Origin: Methylosinus sp. Sm6 | Lineage (GTDB): Bacteria > Pseudomonadota > Alphaproteobacteria > Rhizobiales > Beijerinckiaceae | Reading direction: 5' to 3' | NCBI RefSeq assembly: GCF_019802345.1 | Contig: NZ_JAINDZ010000015.1 | Location: 1 to 64,000, forward strand | Length of the DNA: 64,000 bases | Part shown: in pieces, positions 1 to 8,352 of the stretch | Layout: each line of letters opens with the position of its first letter | Numbering within the stretch: the stretch's first letter is position 1 | Translations under genes and position numbers: made by a program | The notes under the pieces: generated by a model | What the model was told of the DNA's origin: nothing | Seen by the model: only the letters and a program-made list of their open reading frames with translations | Database searches by the model: none

Positions 1-289
1 AGTCGCCAAACTCAGGACCGGATTAGAATCAATGTCATGCGCTTGTACAACCAATTTTTGTGCCGGACAGCCGTGCGACAAGCGCGGGCATGACGCGGTT
101 GCACGGAATTTGTTAACCTGGATTCGAAGCCGTGCGTGAGCGCAGCAGTGGATTGACCGTCGCCGACGCGGGGACTAATTCTGACCATGCGAGAACATTT
201 TCATCGCTCCCCGCGATTGCGCCGATTGAAACGCTCCCCGACCCTGGAGCTCGATCGTCTCGCCGGCGGGAGGGCGCGAGGACATATTC

Positions 290-358
290 ATGCCGACACG
301 TCATTGGCGCGCCATGCCGCGACGCCGTGATGATTTTTCGCACGCGGGCGGCCGCTGA
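290..358 (+). CDS. 22-codon micro-ORF upstream of the decayed copy
   Basis: A short reading frame beginning MPTRHWR and ending GGR-stop. It is preceded by a GAGGA Shine-Dalgarno-like element at 277-282, about eight bases before the ATG. The equivalent place in the second duplicate (1729-1797) holds a frame of identical length with the same start (MPTR.WR) and the same last codons (GGC CGC TGA). Several of the matching codons differ only at the third base. In this copy the ATG that should overlap the stop has become ATC, so coupling to a downstream gene is lost. Function unknown; a leader peptide is the simplest idea. Too short for homology alone to settle. Confidence 0.4.
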   Translation: MPTRHWRAMPRRRDDFSHAGGR

Positions 359-381
359 TCGAGAGGGCTGCGGTCTTCCTC

Positions 382-1503
382 GTGAGCGACAAGCGCGCCT
401 TTGCGGCCTGCAAGGCCTCGGCGCTCCAGGCGACGACGGACGGCCGGCTCGATGAGGCGCTCGCGCTGTGGGAAACCATGCGCGAGCGCTGACCGGGCGA
501 GACCGTCGGCTATTGCGGCGCCATCACCTGCACCCGCGCGCTGTACGTCCACGCACTGTTCGTGCTCGGCCGCGACGATCGGCTGGAGGAGGCGATCGCG
601 CTGCTCGACGCGCGTTTTCCGCAGAGCCCTCTGCGCATCGCCGCCGAGGCGATGCTCGCGACGCGGCGGGAGGATTGGGATCGGGCGCTGGATCTGTGGC
701 GGGAACATATGCGCCTCGATCCGGAGGATGCGGCGGGATGGCAAGGATATGGCTCCGCCTCGCAGGGCCGGCGGCTCGCGCTTCTTGAGCGCGGCGGCGT
801 GGAGCCCGAGATCGACCAGGTCGATCGCGCGCAGATCGACGTGGTCGAGGACGACGACGCGCGCAAGCTGATGCTCGGTTTCGAGAGCATGGGGTTCGAT
901 TGCGAGTTCGGCCTCGTGCAGCGCCGCTTCGGCGCCGAGCCGCTCGGCCTGCTGCGGTTCAACTCGGTGCAGGTCGGCGGGCTCGTCGAGGCCCTCGCGC
1001 ATCGCTTCGACGGCATGGGCGAGCCCGAGCACACCGCGCTCGGAACCTCGAAAGGCGAGTATTTCATTCGCGATCGTCGATGGGGCCTCGCCATGCACAC
1101 TTTCCTCTATGAAGGCTGCGAGGACGCCGAGCGCCTGCATGCGAAGCTCTGCCGCCGCGTCGTCTTCTTGAAGGACAAGCTGCTGGCCGATCTCGCCGAA
1201 GGCCGCAAGATTTTCGTCTTCTCCTCGAGCGCGCTGCAGCTCGACGAACTGCTGATGCTGCATGCGGCCTTGTCCGGATTCGGCGACATTGCGCTGCTGC
1301 ATGTGCGCCCGATCGGCGCGCGCGCCGCCGGCCTCGAAGGAGGGAAGGCAGGGGAGGCGATCGAGATCCGGCCGCGCCTGTTCGTCGGCTTCGTGAGCCG
1401 CTACGGCAATAATGCGAGAGGCGAGTGGAACATTCCCTTCGACGAATGGCTGGGCGTCTGTCGCGCGACGGCGCGAATGCGGGGCTCGGCGCCGCCGATG
1501 TGA
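382..1503 (+). pseudogene. Decayed first copy of the TPR/DUF1796-like gene
   Basis: From a GTG at 382 the frame reads 36 codons (VSDKRAFAACKAS...), then meets an in-frame TGA at 490-492. It then continues in the same frame to 1503 with the full C-terminal domain (FESMGFDCEFGLVQRRFG onward). Compared with the intact copy at 1797-3176 it lacks roughly 80 residues of TPR sequence, as if two repeat units had recombined, and its ATG at the leader overlap is gone. The 313-codon stretch after the stop (a GTG at 562 could start it) is undamaged and keeps the conserved Cys. A shortened protein might still be made, but no ribosome site is visible before 562. Called a pseudogene because both the start and the frame are broken relative to its twin. 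Confidence 0.7.
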
Positions 1504-1728
1504 ACCTCTACGATCCACCCGGGAATCGCCCGACCGCCGTCATGGCGCGCGTCGATCGATCCGAACGCGCGCGAGAGCGAGGCTGGAGGCTCGCGCTGGC
1601 GCGAGCGCAGCGGTCGATTGACCATCGCCGTCGCCGGAGTTTATTCTGCGGGCGAAATTATTTCAGCCTCCGCTCGCTGATCGCGCCGGCGGGAAGGCGC
1701 GATTGATTTCGACGCGAGGACCGCTCCC

Positions 1729-1797
1729 ATGCCCACACGCCGATGGCGTTTCCCACATCGAGGCCGCGTCCCCGTCGCCTGCCCGGACGGCCGCTGA
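1729..1797 (+). CDS. 22-codon micro-ORF translationally coupled to the DUF1796-like gene
   Basis: ATG at 1729, preceded by GAGGA at 1715-1719, encodes 22 residues starting MPTRRWR and rich in Arg. Its TGA (1795-1797) shares its last base with the ATG of the next gene (TGATG), the classic arrangement for translational coupling. The same frame, length and terminal residues are found before the decayed duplicate. Function is not recognisable. A translational leader or a small basic peptide made with the operon are both possible. Confidence 0.5.
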   Translation: MPTRRWRFPHRGRVPVACPDGR

Positions 1798-3176
1798 TGC
1801 GGATCCCGAACATCGTCGCCGCGCTCGCGATGGCGGCGGCCTCCCTTCGTGGCGACAAGCGCGACCTCGAGGCGCGCAAGGCTGCGGCGCTGAAGGCGAT
1901 CGCCGCGGGCCGGCTCGAGGAGGCGCTCGCGCAGTTCGAGGCCGCGCGCGACCATTGGCCTTTCGAGCCCTCCGTCCATTGCGGCGCCATTGCCTGCAAT
2001 CGCGCTCTGCAGCGCTATGATCACGCCCAGCAGCTGGTCGAGCGCGCTCTGGAGCGGTTCCCGAACAATAGCTCGGTGATCGCGGAAGCGGCCGCCCTCG
2101 CTCAATCGCGCTTCGATTGGCCGCGCGCATTGGAGTTCTGGGAGAAGATCATCCATCGACGCGACTGCGGCGCGATCTATCTCGAGACCTATGCGCTCGC
2201 GGCCTTCGTGCTGGGGCGCGACGATCGGCTCGAGGAAGCGCTGCGCCTCATTCGCAAGCGCTTCCCCGACAGCCCCGCCGCGTTCTCGACCGAAGCGCAG
2301 CTGGCGATGCGCCGGGAGCAGTGGGATCGGGCGCTGACCCTCTGGCGGGAGTATTCGCGTCTTCGCCCCGGTGATGCGTACGGCTGGGAGCATTCGGGCC
2401 TCGCCGAGCACAACCTTGCGCTCGAGCGCGCCGAGCAGAACGATTCCCGACACGAGATCGCGGCTCCCGTTCACATCGACGTGGTCGAGAACGAGGACGC
2501 CCGCACGCTGCTGCTCTCGTTCGAGAGTCTCGGACACAATTGCGAGCTCGGCCTCGTGCAGCGCCGCTTCGGCGCCGAGCCGCTCGGCCTGCTGCGTTTC
2601 AATCGGGTCGAGATCGGCGGCTTGATCGAAGCGGCGGCCAATCGCTTCGACGGCATGGGCGCGCCCGGGCGCACCGCGCTCACCACCCACCCCAACGGCG
2701 AGTATTTCATCGAGGATCGGCGTTGGGGCCTCGCCATGCACACATTCATCTACAAATGGAGCGAGGACGCCGAGCGCCTGCATCCCAAGCTCTGTCGCCG
2801 CGTCGCCTTCTTGAAGGACAAGCTGTTGGCCGATCTCGCCGAAGGCCGCAAGACTTTCGTCTTCTCCTCGAGCACGCTGCGTTTCGAGCAATTGCTGATG
2901 CTGCATTCGGCGCTCGCTTCATGCGGCGACGTCGCGCTTCTGCATGTGCGCCCGATCGGCGCGCCGTCCGCGGGCTTCCCGCGAGGCGAGGCCGGGCGCG
3001 TGATCGAGGCGCGTCCGCGATTGTTCGTCGGCTATCTCTCGCGGCCCGGCTCCAATGCGAGAGGCGAGTGGAACGTTCCCTTCGACGAGTGGCTGGACAT
3101 CTGTCGCGCGACAGCGAGATTGAGAGGCGCGGCCGCGCTCGCCGAGCCGGCCGCCGCGCTCGGGGCGTCCGCATGA
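1797..3176 (+). CDS. TPR protein with DUF1796-like (putative papain-like cysteine peptidase) domain
   Basis: 459 residues from the ATG at 1797, chosen because it overlaps the stop of the preceding micro-ORF (TGATG). An ATG at 1743 is also open but has no better ribosome site. Residues about 20-210 are helical, Ala/Glu/Arg-rich TPR-like repeats. From about 240 comes a domain opening FESLGHNCELGLVQRRFG, which resembles the DUF1796 family, predicted papain-like cysteine peptidases; Cys249 would be the nucleophile. The stop overlaps the FkbH gene by four bases, so micro-ORF, this gene, FkbH and ACP look like one operon. The domain assignment is from motif resemblance only. The role may be to act on a thioester or peptide produced with the ACP, which is inference. 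Confidence 0.7.
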   Translation: MRIPNIVAALAMAAASLRGDKRDLEARKAAALKAIAAGRLEEALAQFEAARDHWPFEPSVHCGAIACNRALQRYDHAQQLVERALERFPNNSSVIAEAAALAQSRFDWPRALEFWEKIIHRRDCGAIYLETYALAAFVLGRDDRLEEALRLIRKRFPDSPAAFSTEAQLAMRREQWDRALTLWREYSRLRPGDAYGWEHSGLAEHNLALERAEQNDSRHEIAAPVHIDVVENEDARTLLLSFESLGHNCELGLVQRRFGAEPLGLLRFNRVEIGGLIEAAANRFDGMGAPGRTALTTHPNGEYFIEDRRWGLAMHTFIYKWSEDAERLHPKLCRRVAFLKDKLLADLAEGRKTFVFSSSTLRFEQLLMLHSALASCGDVALLHVRPIGAPSAGFPRGEAGRVIEARPRLFVGYLSRPGSNARGEWNVPFDEWLDICRATARLRGAAALAEPAAALGASA

Positions 3177-5098
3177 GCGGCGGCGCCGAGCTCTACTGGC
3201 TCGCGAGCCCCGCCGATGATTGGCGCGCGCGCGTCCGCGATCTTGCCCGCATGCGCGGCGACGCCGCGGCTCTCTCGCTGGCGTCCGCGCTCGCCGATCA
3301 CCGGCTGAATTTCCAGCTGACCAATATGTTGGCCTCGGCCGTCGGCGACGTCTTTCCCGCCGCGCCGGTCGAGGCGCTGGCCACGACGCCGGAGCGGCTG
3401 GCGCTGCTCTCCTCATCCACGACGACGCATCTCCTCCCGGCCATCAAAATGGCCGCCCTCCGCCGCGGGCTGTGGCTCGATCTCTACGAGAATTCCTATG
3501 GCCTCTATCGCCAGGAGCTCGTCGATCGCGCATCGCCGCTGCACGGCTTCGCGCCGACTTCGGTTCTCTTCGCGCTCGACGCCGATCATGTCGCGGCGAG
3601 CGTCGGCGCCTGCCGCAGCCGCGAGCAGGCTGCGGAACATCTTGCGCGCTTCCTCCACGATCTCGCCGAGCTGTGGCGGCTCGCGCGCGAGCGCTTCGGC
3701 TGCACGCTCATGCAGCAGGCCATCGTGCCGCGCGCGCCGGCGCTCATCGGCTCCAACGAGCACCGCCATCCCGGCTCCGCCGCCGCCTTCATCGCCGCGG
3801 CCAATCATCGCCTGCGCGAAGCCTGCGACGCGCATGGCGTCGATCTCGTCGGCGTCGACGCCCGCATCGTGATCGACGGCCTCGCCGCTTGGCACAGTCG
3901 CGCCTATTGGCTCAAGGCGAAGCAGGAGATCACGCTGACCGCGGCGCCGATGTATGGCGAGCTGGTCGCGCGTCTCATCGCCGCGCGCCGCGGCCGCGTC
4001 GCCAAATGCTGCGTGCTCGATCTCGACAACACGCTATGGGGCGGCGTCGTGGGCGACGATGGCGCTTCCGGCGTCGTCGTCGGCCAAGGCAGCGCGCGGG
4101 GCGAGGCCTTCGTCGCCGTGCAGAAATATGCGCAGGAGCTGCGCCGACGCGGCGTCATCCTCGCCGTGTGCTCGAAGAACGACGAAGCCGTGGCGCGCTC
4201 GCCTTTCGAGACCAATCCGGAGATGGTGCTGAAGCTCGCGGATTTCGGCTGCTTCACCGCCAATTGGAACGACAAGGCCACGAATTTGCGCGAGATCGCG
4301 CGCGTGCTGAACATCGGCCTCGACGCGCTCGTCTTCGTCGACGACAATCCGTTCGAGCGCGCGCTCGTGCGTCGCGAATTGCCGATGGTCGCCGTTCCGG
4401 AATTGCCGGCCGAGCCGGAAAACTATGTCGCCTGCCTCGCAGACTCGGGATATTTCGAGAGCGTCGCGCTGACGGATGAGGATTTCGCCCGCGCGAGCCA
4501 TTATGATCCGGCGCGTCGGCCGCCGGCTGACGGCGCCTCCGCCACGGATCTCGCCGCTTATCTCGAGAGTCTCGACATGCGCCTCGTCTGGGGCGAGGTC
4601 GACGAGGCCTCTCTGCCGCGCGTCGTTCAGCTGATCAACAAGACCAATCAATTCAATTTGACCACGCGCCGCTATGGCGAGCCCGAGCTGCGCGCGATCA
4701 TGGCGGAGCCGTCGAGCCTCGTGCTGCAGTTTCGCCTGCTCGATCGTTTCGGCGACAATGGCCTCGTTTCGGTGATCATTCTCCGCGCGGGCTCGGAGGG
4801 CGCGATGCAGAGCGACAGAATACAAATCGATACTTGGCTGATGAGCTGCCGCGTGCTCGGCCGGCGAGTGGAGGAGGCGGCGTTGAATGTGGTCGTCGAG
4901 CAAGCGAAGCGGGCGGGCGCGCGCGAGATCATCGGCGTCTTTCTGCGCACGGCGCGAAACGCGATGGTCGAGCGCCATTACGAGCGTCTCGGCTTCGCGC
5001 TCCTCGGCGAGAGCGAGGCGGAATCGACGAGCGCGCTCGCTCTCGGCGCATTTTCTCCGCGCGCGACCGCGATCCGAATCTGCGCGGGGCGCGAATGA
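3173..5098 (+). CDS. FkbH-like HAD-family acyl/glyceryl-ACP forming enzyme
   Basis: 641 residues from an ATG that overlaps the previous stop (ATGA). It has an N-terminal region of about 270 residues, then a HAD-superfamily IIIC domain with the DLDNTLWGG motif (Asp283/Asp285), VCSKND and VDDNPFER, then a GNAT-like C-terminal third (WLMSCRVLGRRVEEAALN, ERLGF). In characterised FkbH enzymes the HAD domain dephosphorylates 1,3-bisphosphoglycerate and loads a glyceryl group on an acyl carrier protein. The ACP gene follows with a four-base overlap, which fits that chemistry exactly. The actual acyl substrate here is inferred. Not part of a visible polyketide cluster: no ketosynthase is nearby. Confidence 0.9.
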   Translation: MSGGAELYWLASPADDWRARVRDLARMRGDAAALSLASALADHRLNFQLTNMLASAVGDVFPAAPVEALATTPERLALLSSSTTTHLLPAIKMAALRRGLWLDLYENSYGLYRQELVDRASPLHGFAPTSVLFALDADHVAASVGACRSREQAAEHLARFLHDLAELWRLARERFGCTLMQQAIVPRAPALIGSNEHRHPGSAAAFIAAANHRLREACDAHGVDLVGVDARIVIDGLAAWHSRAYWLKAKQEITLTAAPMYGELVARLIAARRGRVAKCCVLDLDNTLWGGVVGDDGASGVVVGQGSARGEAFVAVQKYAQELRRRGVILAVCSKNDEAVARSPFETNPEMVLKLADFGCFTANWNDKATNLREIARVLNIGLDALVFVDDNPFERALVRRELPMVAVPELPAEPENYVACLADSGYFESVALTDEDFARASHYDPARRPPADGASATDLAAYLESLDMRLVWGEVDEASLPRVVQLINKTNQFNLTTRRYGEPELRAIMAEPSSLVLQFRLLDRFGDNGLVSVIILRAGSEGAMQSDRIQIDTWLMSCRVLGRRVEEAALNVVVEQAKRAGAREIIGVFLRTARNAMVERHYERLGFALLGESEAESTSALALGAFSPRATAIRICAGRE

Positions 5099-5352
5099 TC
5101 CCCGACAGCGCCATCTATGACGAACTCGCCGTCATCTTCGCGGATGTGTTCATGAGAGACGTCGCGCTGTCGGCGACGCTCTCGGCGCGCGACGTCGCCG
5201 GCTGGGATTCGTTCAAGCAGATCGAGATCGTCATGGCGACCGAGGAGCGTTTCGCCATGAAGTTCACCTCCGCCGAGCTGGACGACCTGCGCAATCTCGG
5301 CGATCTCGCGCGCATTGTCGCGCAGAGGGGCCGGCTGCCCGGCGCCGCCTGA
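5095..5352 (+). CDS. Acyl carrier protein
   Basis: 85 residues, starting inside the FkbH stop (ATGA overlap). The phosphopantetheine attachment motif is GWDSFKQIEIV with Ser39. Flanking helices are typical of small discrete ACPs of FkbH systems: an N-terminal VFADVF helix and a C-terminal LDDLRNLGDLARIV helix. It should carry the group loaded by the upstream FkbH enzyme after activation by a holo-ACP synthase such as the one at 59311. It is the last gene of the four-gene overlapping operon; the next gene is convergent. Confidence 0.88.
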   Translation: MIPDSAIYDELAVIFADVFMRDVALSATLSARDVAGWDSFKQIEIVMATEERFAMKFTSAELDDLRNLGDLARIVAQRGRLPGAA

Positions 5353-5380
5353 GCAGCGCGGGCCGCCCGCCGCGGCGGCG

Positions 5381-6034
5381 TCAGAGCCGCGTCCAGCTCC
5401 GCGCCGCGCCCATCATCGCCGCGTTGAACGTGCTTCCGGTCAGAATGATCGCCACCGCGAGCGTGAGCAGCGCGATGAGATCGAGCAGGAGATCATTCAC
5501 GTTGTTGCCGAGCACCGCGAGCACGCCGAGCACGATCGCCGCCAATCCGCCGAGCGCCTGAATATTGGCGGAGCCCCAGGCCATGTCGCCGGCTGCCCCC
5601 GTCATCACATGGCGCAGCGCGCGCAGACGCCGCGTGGTGGCGGCGCCGAGCATCAGCGCGGCGCCATAGGCGATCGCCGCGGCGGGCGCGAGCACGGCGG
5701 ATTCGACGCCGAGCAGCGCGAGCACGCCGAGCACCACGCCCGCCGCGCCCGCCAGAAATATGCCGGAGAAGGCGCCGCCGCCGTCGCCGGAAAAGCCCTC
5801 CGTGCGGCCCGTCGGGAGACTGGCCTGGCTATAATGCGCGCGCAGCGAAGCGCTGTGAATCAGCAGAGCCGCGCCGAACACGATCGTCGCGATCACCGCC
5901 ATCAGCGGCGGATTGATGCCGGCGAGGCCGCAGATCGCGAGCACCAATGTGGCGACGCCGCCGATCGCGTCCGCCGCGCCGCCATAGGCGTAGCCGGTGT
6001 CTATGGAGGCGGCCTCTCTGAGCGTCAGTGACAT
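5381..6034 (-). CDS. Integral membrane protein of unknown function
   Basis: 217 residues, starting MSLTLREAAS, with a clear AGGAG ribosome site just upstream of the ATG at 6034. About five or six hydrophobic segments alternate with short loops. One loop around residues 75-90 is polar and Gly-rich. No catalytic motif was recognised. A second half resembling the first (AIAYGAALMLGA against IVFGAALLIHS) hints at an internal duplication. It lies downstream of the photolyase gene on the same strand with a 37-base gap, so co-transcription is possible. Family unknown to me. Confidence 0.75.
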   Translation of the reverse strand: MSLTLREAASIDTGYAYGGAADAIGGVATLVLAICGLAGINPPLMAVIATIVFGAALLIHSASLRAHYSQASLPTGRTEGFSGDGGGAFSGIFLAGAAGVVLGVLALLGVESAVLAPAAAIAYGAALMLGAATTRRLRALRHVMTGAAGDMAWGSANIQALGGLAAIVLGVLAVLGNNVNDLLLDLIALLTLAVAIILTGSTFNAAMMGAARSWTRL

Positions 6035-6071
6035 GGGACTCTCCTCGAGCTTCAAAACCCTCGCTCGGGAA

Positions 6072-7505
6072 CTAGTCGCGGCGCGCGCCACGGCAAGAGT
6101 CGAAGGCGTCGAGCGCGCGGCGGCGCGCCGCCGCATGATCGACGATCGGGAGCGGATAGGTCTCGCCGAGCCGCACGCCGGCGTCGCGCAGCCTGTGTTC
6201 CGGCGCAGTCCAAGGCGCATGAATGAATTTGGCGTCGAGCCGCGCCAGCTCGGGAACAAAGCGGCGCACGAAGGCCCCCTCCGGATCGAATTTCTCGCCC
6301 TGCGCCACGGGATTGAAGATGCGGAACCAGGGCGCGGCGTCGGCGCCGCAGCCGGCGGACCATTGCCAGTTGAAGGCGTTGCTCGCGAGATCGGCGTCGA
6401 CGAGAGTGTCGAAGAACCAGCGCTCGCCGTCGCGCCAGTCCAGCAGCAGATGCTTGACGAGGAAGGAGGCGGCGACCATGCGCAGGCGATTGTGCATCCA
6501 GCCCGTGAGCCAGAGCTGGCGCATGCCGGCGTCGACGAAGGGATAGCCGGTCGCTCCGCGCGTCCAGGCGCGCAAGGCCGCGTCGTCCTGCGCCCAGGGA
6601 AAGCGCGTGAAGGCTTGGTCGAGCGGCGTGTCCGGCAGGCCCGGATAGGCGAGCAGAATGTGATGGCAGAAGTCGCGCCAGCCGAGCTCGCGCAAAAAGA
6701 CGGCGATGTCGCTCCGCGGCGCGTCGGCGCGTGCGATCGCGCGCCAGACCTGCCGCGGACCGATCTCGCCCCAATGCAGATGCGGCGAGAGCCGCGAGAC
6801 GCCCTCGCGCGCGGGAAAATCGCGCGCCGCCGCATAGCCGCGCGCGCCCTCCTCCATGAATTCGTCGAGCCGCGCTCGCGCTCCCCTCTCGCCCGGCCGC
6901 CAGGCTTCGCGCAGACCGCCGGCCCAATCGGGCTTGCGCGGCGTCAGGCCGAGGTCGTCGAGGCTCTCGCTCGGCGGCGCGGACGCGGCGCGCAGCGCGG
7001 CCGGCGCGCGCACGGGCGCCCCGGGCGCGAGGGCGGCGACAGCCCTGCGCCAGAAGGGCGCGAAGACGCGGAACGCGCGCCCTTCGGCCGAGCGAATCTC
7101 GCCGGGCTCGAACAATAGCGCGCCGGGAAAGCTCGCCGCTGCGACCGCGCGCCGGCGCAGCATCGCTTCGATTTCGGCGTCGAGCCGCAACGCGGCCGGC
7201 TCATAGACGCGGCTCCAGAAGACGCGTCGCGCGCCGGTCTCCTCGACGATGCGCGCGAGAGCCGCCGCCGCCGGCCCGCGCCGCAGCGTGAGCGCAACGC
7301 CGAGCCGCGAAAGATCGGCGCCGAGCGAGGCGAGGCTGTGATGCAGCCACCAGCGCGCGGCGCCGCCGAGCGAAGGATCATCGGTTTCGTCCAAGATGAA
7401 CAGAGCGACGACCGGCGCGCCTGTATCGGCCGCCGCCGCGAGCGCGAGATTATCGGCAAGGCGCAGATCGCGGCGGAACCACAGGATCGCCGGCGCCTCT
7501 GTCAT
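6072..7505 (-). CDS. phrB: Deoxyribodipyrimidine photolyase
   Basis: 477 residues, the usual length for a class I CPD photolyase. The N-terminal alpha/beta antenna-binding domain starts ILWFRRDLRLADN. The C-terminal FAD domain shows LSPHLHWGEIGPRQVW, FLRELGWRDFCHH, GMRQLWLTGWMHNR (the flavin/DNA contact region) and FNWQWSAGCGADAAPWFRIFNP. It repairs UV pyrimidine dimers using blue light and a reduced flavin. The next gene upstream ends 19 bases before the start codon on the same strand. Class I is favoured over cryptochrome by the WMHNR and WQW motifs, but the two are hard to separate by eye. Confidence 0.93.
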   Translation of the reverse strand: MTEAPAILWFRRDLRLADNLALAAAADTGAPVVALFILDETDDPSLGGAARWWLHHSLASLGADLSRLGVALTLRRGPAAAALARIVEETGARRVFWSRVYEPAALRLDAEIEAMLRRRAVAAASFPGALLFEPGEIRSAEGRAFRVFAPFWRRAVAALAPGAPVRAPAALRAASAPPSESLDDLGLTPRKPDWAGGLREAWRPGERGARARLDEFMEEGARGYAAARDFPAREGVSRLSPHLHWGEIGPRQVWRAIARADAPRSDIAVFLRELGWRDFCHHILLAYPGLPDTPLDQAFTRFPWAQDDAALRAWTRGATGYPFVDAGMRQLWLTGWMHNRLRMVAASFLVKHLLLDWRDGERWFFDTLVDADLASNAFNWQWSAGCGADAAPWFRIFNPVAQGEKFDPEGAFVRRFVPELARLDAKFIHAPWTAPEHRLRDAGVRLGETYPLPIVDHAAARRRALDAFDSCRGARRD

Positions 7506-7524
7506 CGCCGGTCCCGCGCCGTGT

Positions 7525-8352
7525 CTATTCGCCCGTCTGCAGCAGGCTGCCGGCCTCGCGCGCGCTCTCCAGCAGGCGCGAGAACGACCACCAGGCGAGC
7601 GCGAACAGAACCGCGTCCAGCGCCAGCCCCATCGCCATCAGATCGGCGCGCAGCGCGTGATCGATCAGCACGCTGCGCAGCCCTTCGAACACATAGGTCG
7701 GCGGCAGCGCCCATGAGATCGGCTGCACCCATGCGGGCAGCACGGCGACCGGATAATAGACGCAGCCGAGCGGCTGGATGACGAACATCAGCGACCAGAC
7801 CAGATTCTCCGCGCCGAGGCCGTAGCGCAGCAGGAGGCCGGCGACGAACAGTCCGACGCTCCAGGCGAACAGGATCAATATGGCGAAGAAGGCCCCGAAG
7901 GCGAGGCCGAGCGCCCAGAGATTGAAGCCGAAGAACCAGATCGCCAGCAGCGTCACCGGAACCATGCCGACGACGAGCCGCATCAGGCTCATCGTCATCA
8001 TCGAGACGACGAATTCCGTCGGCCGCAGCGGGCTCATGAACAGATTGGGGATGTTGCGCGCCCACAGCTCCTCGAGGAAGGAGAAGGAGAAGCCCTGCTG
8101 TCCGCGCAGCAAAATGTCCCAAAGCAGCACGGCGCCGATGAGCGAGCCCGCGCCGATCGCCGTGGCGTCCGCCCCGGCGAGCCCGCCCGGCCGGCCGATC
8201 AGATAGGCCTGCAGAAAGCCCCAGGTGAGCATCTGCACCAGCGGCCAATACATCATCTCCAGCATGCGCGGATAGGACGAGCGCAAGAGATAGGAATAGC
8301 GCAAGGTCATCGCGCCGACGCGCCGCAGCGAGAAGCTCTGCTCGCGCATCAT
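7525..8352 (-). CDS. ABC-2 type transporter permease
   Basis: 275 residues from an ATG whose bases overlap the stop of the upstream ATPase gene (4-base overlap). About six membrane segments follow a cytoplasmic start (MMREQSFSLRRVGAMTLRY), with the ABC-2 pattern of a long N-terminal loop and a conserved SVGLF..GLLLRYG region. It pairs with the ATPase at 8349-9098 to form an exporter in the inner membrane. The cargo cannot be told from sequence. Longer in-frame starts upstream are rejected because they run inside the ATPase gene and translate to Arg/Ala-rich antisense-like sequence. Confidence 0.88.
   Translation of the reverse strand: MMREQSFSLRRVGAMTLRYSYLLRSSYPRMLEMMYWPLVQMLTWGFLQAYLIGRPGGLAGADATAIGAGSLIGAVLLWDILLRGQQGFSFSFLEELWARNIPNLFMSPLRPTEFVVSMMTMSLMRLVVGMVPVTLLAIWFFGFNLWALGLAFGAFFAILILFAWSVGLFVAGLLLRYGLGAENLVWSLMFVIQPLGCVYYPVAVLPAWVQPISWALPPTYVFEGLRSVLIDHALRADLMAMGLALDAVLFALAWWSFSRLLESAREAGSLLQTGE

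Larger units (their letters stand above)
133..3176 (+). repeat. Tandem gene duplication, about 1.45-kb period
   Basis: Two direct copies of the same unit lie head to tail: about 133-1503 and about 1590-3176. Near-identical stretches include the junction around 145 and 1605 (agcgcagc followed by gattgacc) and most of 850-1490 against 2480-3115. The coding parts are far better conserved than the leaders. The first copy lacks a block of TPR coding sequence and has a nonsense codon. The second copy is intact and leads the downstream operon. This is seen directly by aligning the two stretches by eye; no percent identity was computed. Confidence 0.85.

Noticed and set aside
490-492. TGA as a selenocysteine codon
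   Set aside because: The twin gene has no Cys or Sec there and no SECIS-like hairpin is seen; a nonsense mutation explains it.
1641-2906. 421-codon minus-strand frame over the DUF1796-like gene
   Set aside because: A similar shadow occurs over the first duplicate (301-1518); it follows from codon bias, and the plus strand has the ribosome sites and overlaps.
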